From the NCBI GenBank assembly GCA_003138895.1, contig PLHJ01000005.1:113086-177085 (forward strand): DNA of 64,000 bases, written 5' to 3'. The stretch comes from Acidimicrobiaceae bacterium (GTDB taxonomy: Bacteria > Actinomycetota > Acidimicrobiia > Acidimicrobiales > RAAP-2). The notes beneath the pieces were generated by a model. That model had not been told where the DNA came from and did no database searches. It was given only the letters and a program-made list of their open reading frames with translations. The position numbers and the translations under genes were made by a program. The stretch's first letter is position 1. Every line of letters begins with the position of its first letter. This document shows, piece by piece, positions 63,213-64,000 of this stretch.

Positions 63213-63926
63213 ATGTCTAGGAAGTTTTTCGCTGAGTTGCTGGGCACGGCAGTTCTCGTGTTCTTCGCGGTAGGAACTGCCACATTGATGTTTGGTTTCA
63301 AATTCGATGGGGGGAGCGTTGCGGCCGGCGTTGTAGCAACGGCGCTCACGTTCGGTTTGGTTCTCATGGGACTGGTCTACGCAATCGGCCCAATTTCGGG
63401 ATGTCACGTCAATCCGGCAGTCACCATCGGAGCGCTGTTCGCTCGACGGATCAGTGTTGGCGAAGCGTTGGGCTACTGGGTGGCGCAGTTCTCCGGTGGA
63501 ATCCTTGGAGCGCTATTGCTCTGGGCTGTCTTCCAACAGTCACCGCTGTACCACAAGGCTTCGCAAGGTCTCGGAACTGACGGGTACGGCAGCGCTTCTC
63601 TTATCCACATCAGCCAAGGCGGAGCATTTCTTGCCGAAGTGATACTGACGGCGCTCTTTGTCTTCGTAATCCTGGGAGTGACGAGCAAAGTTGCGAACGC
63701 TGCGGTGGCGGGACTCGTTATTGGTTTGACCCTGACGGTCATTCACCTTGTGGGAATTCCGATCACTGGTACTTCGGTGAACCCAGCTCGCAGTCTCGGG
63801 CCAGCACTTGTAGTGGGTGGACAAGCATTAAGTCAGGTGTGGCTGTTCATCGTGGCGCCCCTCGTCGGTGGCATTGTGGCCGCTGTTCTGCACCGAGTCC
63901 TGTATCCAGCATCTGAAGTGGATTGA
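63213..63926 (+). CDS. Aquaporin (MIP family, AqpZ-like)
   Basis: The 237-residue channel has six TM segments and the two half-helix loops: SGCHVNPAVTIGALF (first NPA) and TGTSVNPARSLGPAL (second NPA, with Arg of the selectivity filter). TM2 TFGLVLMGLVYAIG and TM5 LTVIHLVGIPITG, whose His sits at the filter position typical of water-selective channels, suggest AqpZ-type water transport rather than glycerol. GGGGAGG lies 9 bases before the ATG at 63213; the ORF track starts at 63207. The remaining 74 bases of the window (63927-64000) contain nothing I can assign. Confidence 0.95.
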   Translation: MSRKFFAELLGTAVLVFFAVGTATLMFGFKFDGGSVAAGVVATALTFGLVLMGLVYAIGPISGCHVNPAVTIGALFARRISVGEALGYWVAQFSGGILGALLLWAVFQQSPLYHKASQGLGTDGYGSASLIHISQGGAFLAEVILTALFVFVILGVTSKVANAAVAGLVIGLTLTVIHLVGIPITGTSVNPARSLGPALVVGGQALSQVWLFIVAPLVGGIVAAVLHRVLYPASEVD

Positions 63927-64000
63927 GTTTCCTCGGCGCAGGCCGTCGTCACTGATACGGGGTCATCGTGCCCTGGCGCCGCTTTAGAGCCTCGCTAGTG

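Overview
This window looks like chromosomal DNA from an actinobacterium, most probably of the class Acidimicrobiia or a close relative. This is inferred, not proven. Supporting signs are: the actinobacterial ribosomal protein bS22; coenzyme F420 genes (cofD, cofE) and an F420-type luciferase-like oxidoreductase; DUF501, DivIC and Ppx genes in the order known from Mycobacterium (eno-divIC-DUF501-ppx); GTG and TTG starts; and many fatty-acid/acyl-CoA genes with moderate, not high, GC. Genes are tightly packed: no gene-free stretch exceeds about 150 bases, operons overlap by 1-14 bases, and several convergent pairs overlap at their 3' ends. I see no phage, insertion sequence, integrase or CRISPR array.

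Layout. (1) 1-6.2 kb: the end of a probable ispE, bS22, a VOC protein, then a minus-strand operon in which a two-component system precedes a Thr-rich secreted protein, an ApbE flavin transferase, a ferric-reductase-like haem membrane protein, a NuoF-like flavoprotein and a ferredoxin. (2) 6.3-20.5 kb: tRNA-Gln and a hydrolase, then a long plus-strand housekeeping run (glmU without acetyltransferase part, prs, rplY, pth, mfd, a parvulin-like foldase, mazG, eno, divIC, DUF501, ppx, GNAT). (3) 20.5-30.9 kb: NlpC/P60 peptidase, an odd class I tRNA with anticodon UAA, a membrane protein, a sugar-nucleotide pyrophosphorylase, cofE/cofD, a beta-lactamase-like protein, three glycosyltransferases and a GDP-deoxyhexose reductase. 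(4) 30.9-41.1 kb: a giant membrane GT2 glycosyltransferase with a DUF5719-like secreted partner, FtsH, a CPBP protease, a large membrane protein and a Trm112-like protein. (5) 41.1-55.5 kb: acyl-CoA metabolism (thiolase, CoA ligase, acyl-CoA dehydrogenase, SDR, LLM oxidoreductase, enoyl-CoA hydratase) mixed with a chromate transporter, an OafA-type acyltransferase, PPK2 and an archaeal-type riboflavin synthase. (6) 55.6-64 kb: an acyl-ACP thioesterase, a thymidylate-synthase-fold protein, small unknowns, EthD and DinB proteins, a diaminobutyrate aminotransferase/decarboxylase pair (1,3-diaminopropane), a methyltransferase, a lipoprotein and an aquaporin.

How it fits together. Flavin and deazaflavin chemistry recurs: riboflavin synthase, covalent flavinylation (ApbE), F420 assembly, an F420-type oxidoreductase and flavoprotein dehydrogenases. 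The two-component/ApbE/haem/NuoF-like/ferredoxin operon is the best candidate for an incompletely described system: it reads as a regulated membrane electron-transfer chain whose flavin acceptor is not obvious. The archaeal-type riboflavin synthase, the class I UAA tRNA, the short GlmU and the thymidylate-synthase-like protein with a changed phosphate-binding residue are the other points most worth checking. All assignments rest on reading the translated sequence; no database search was run.
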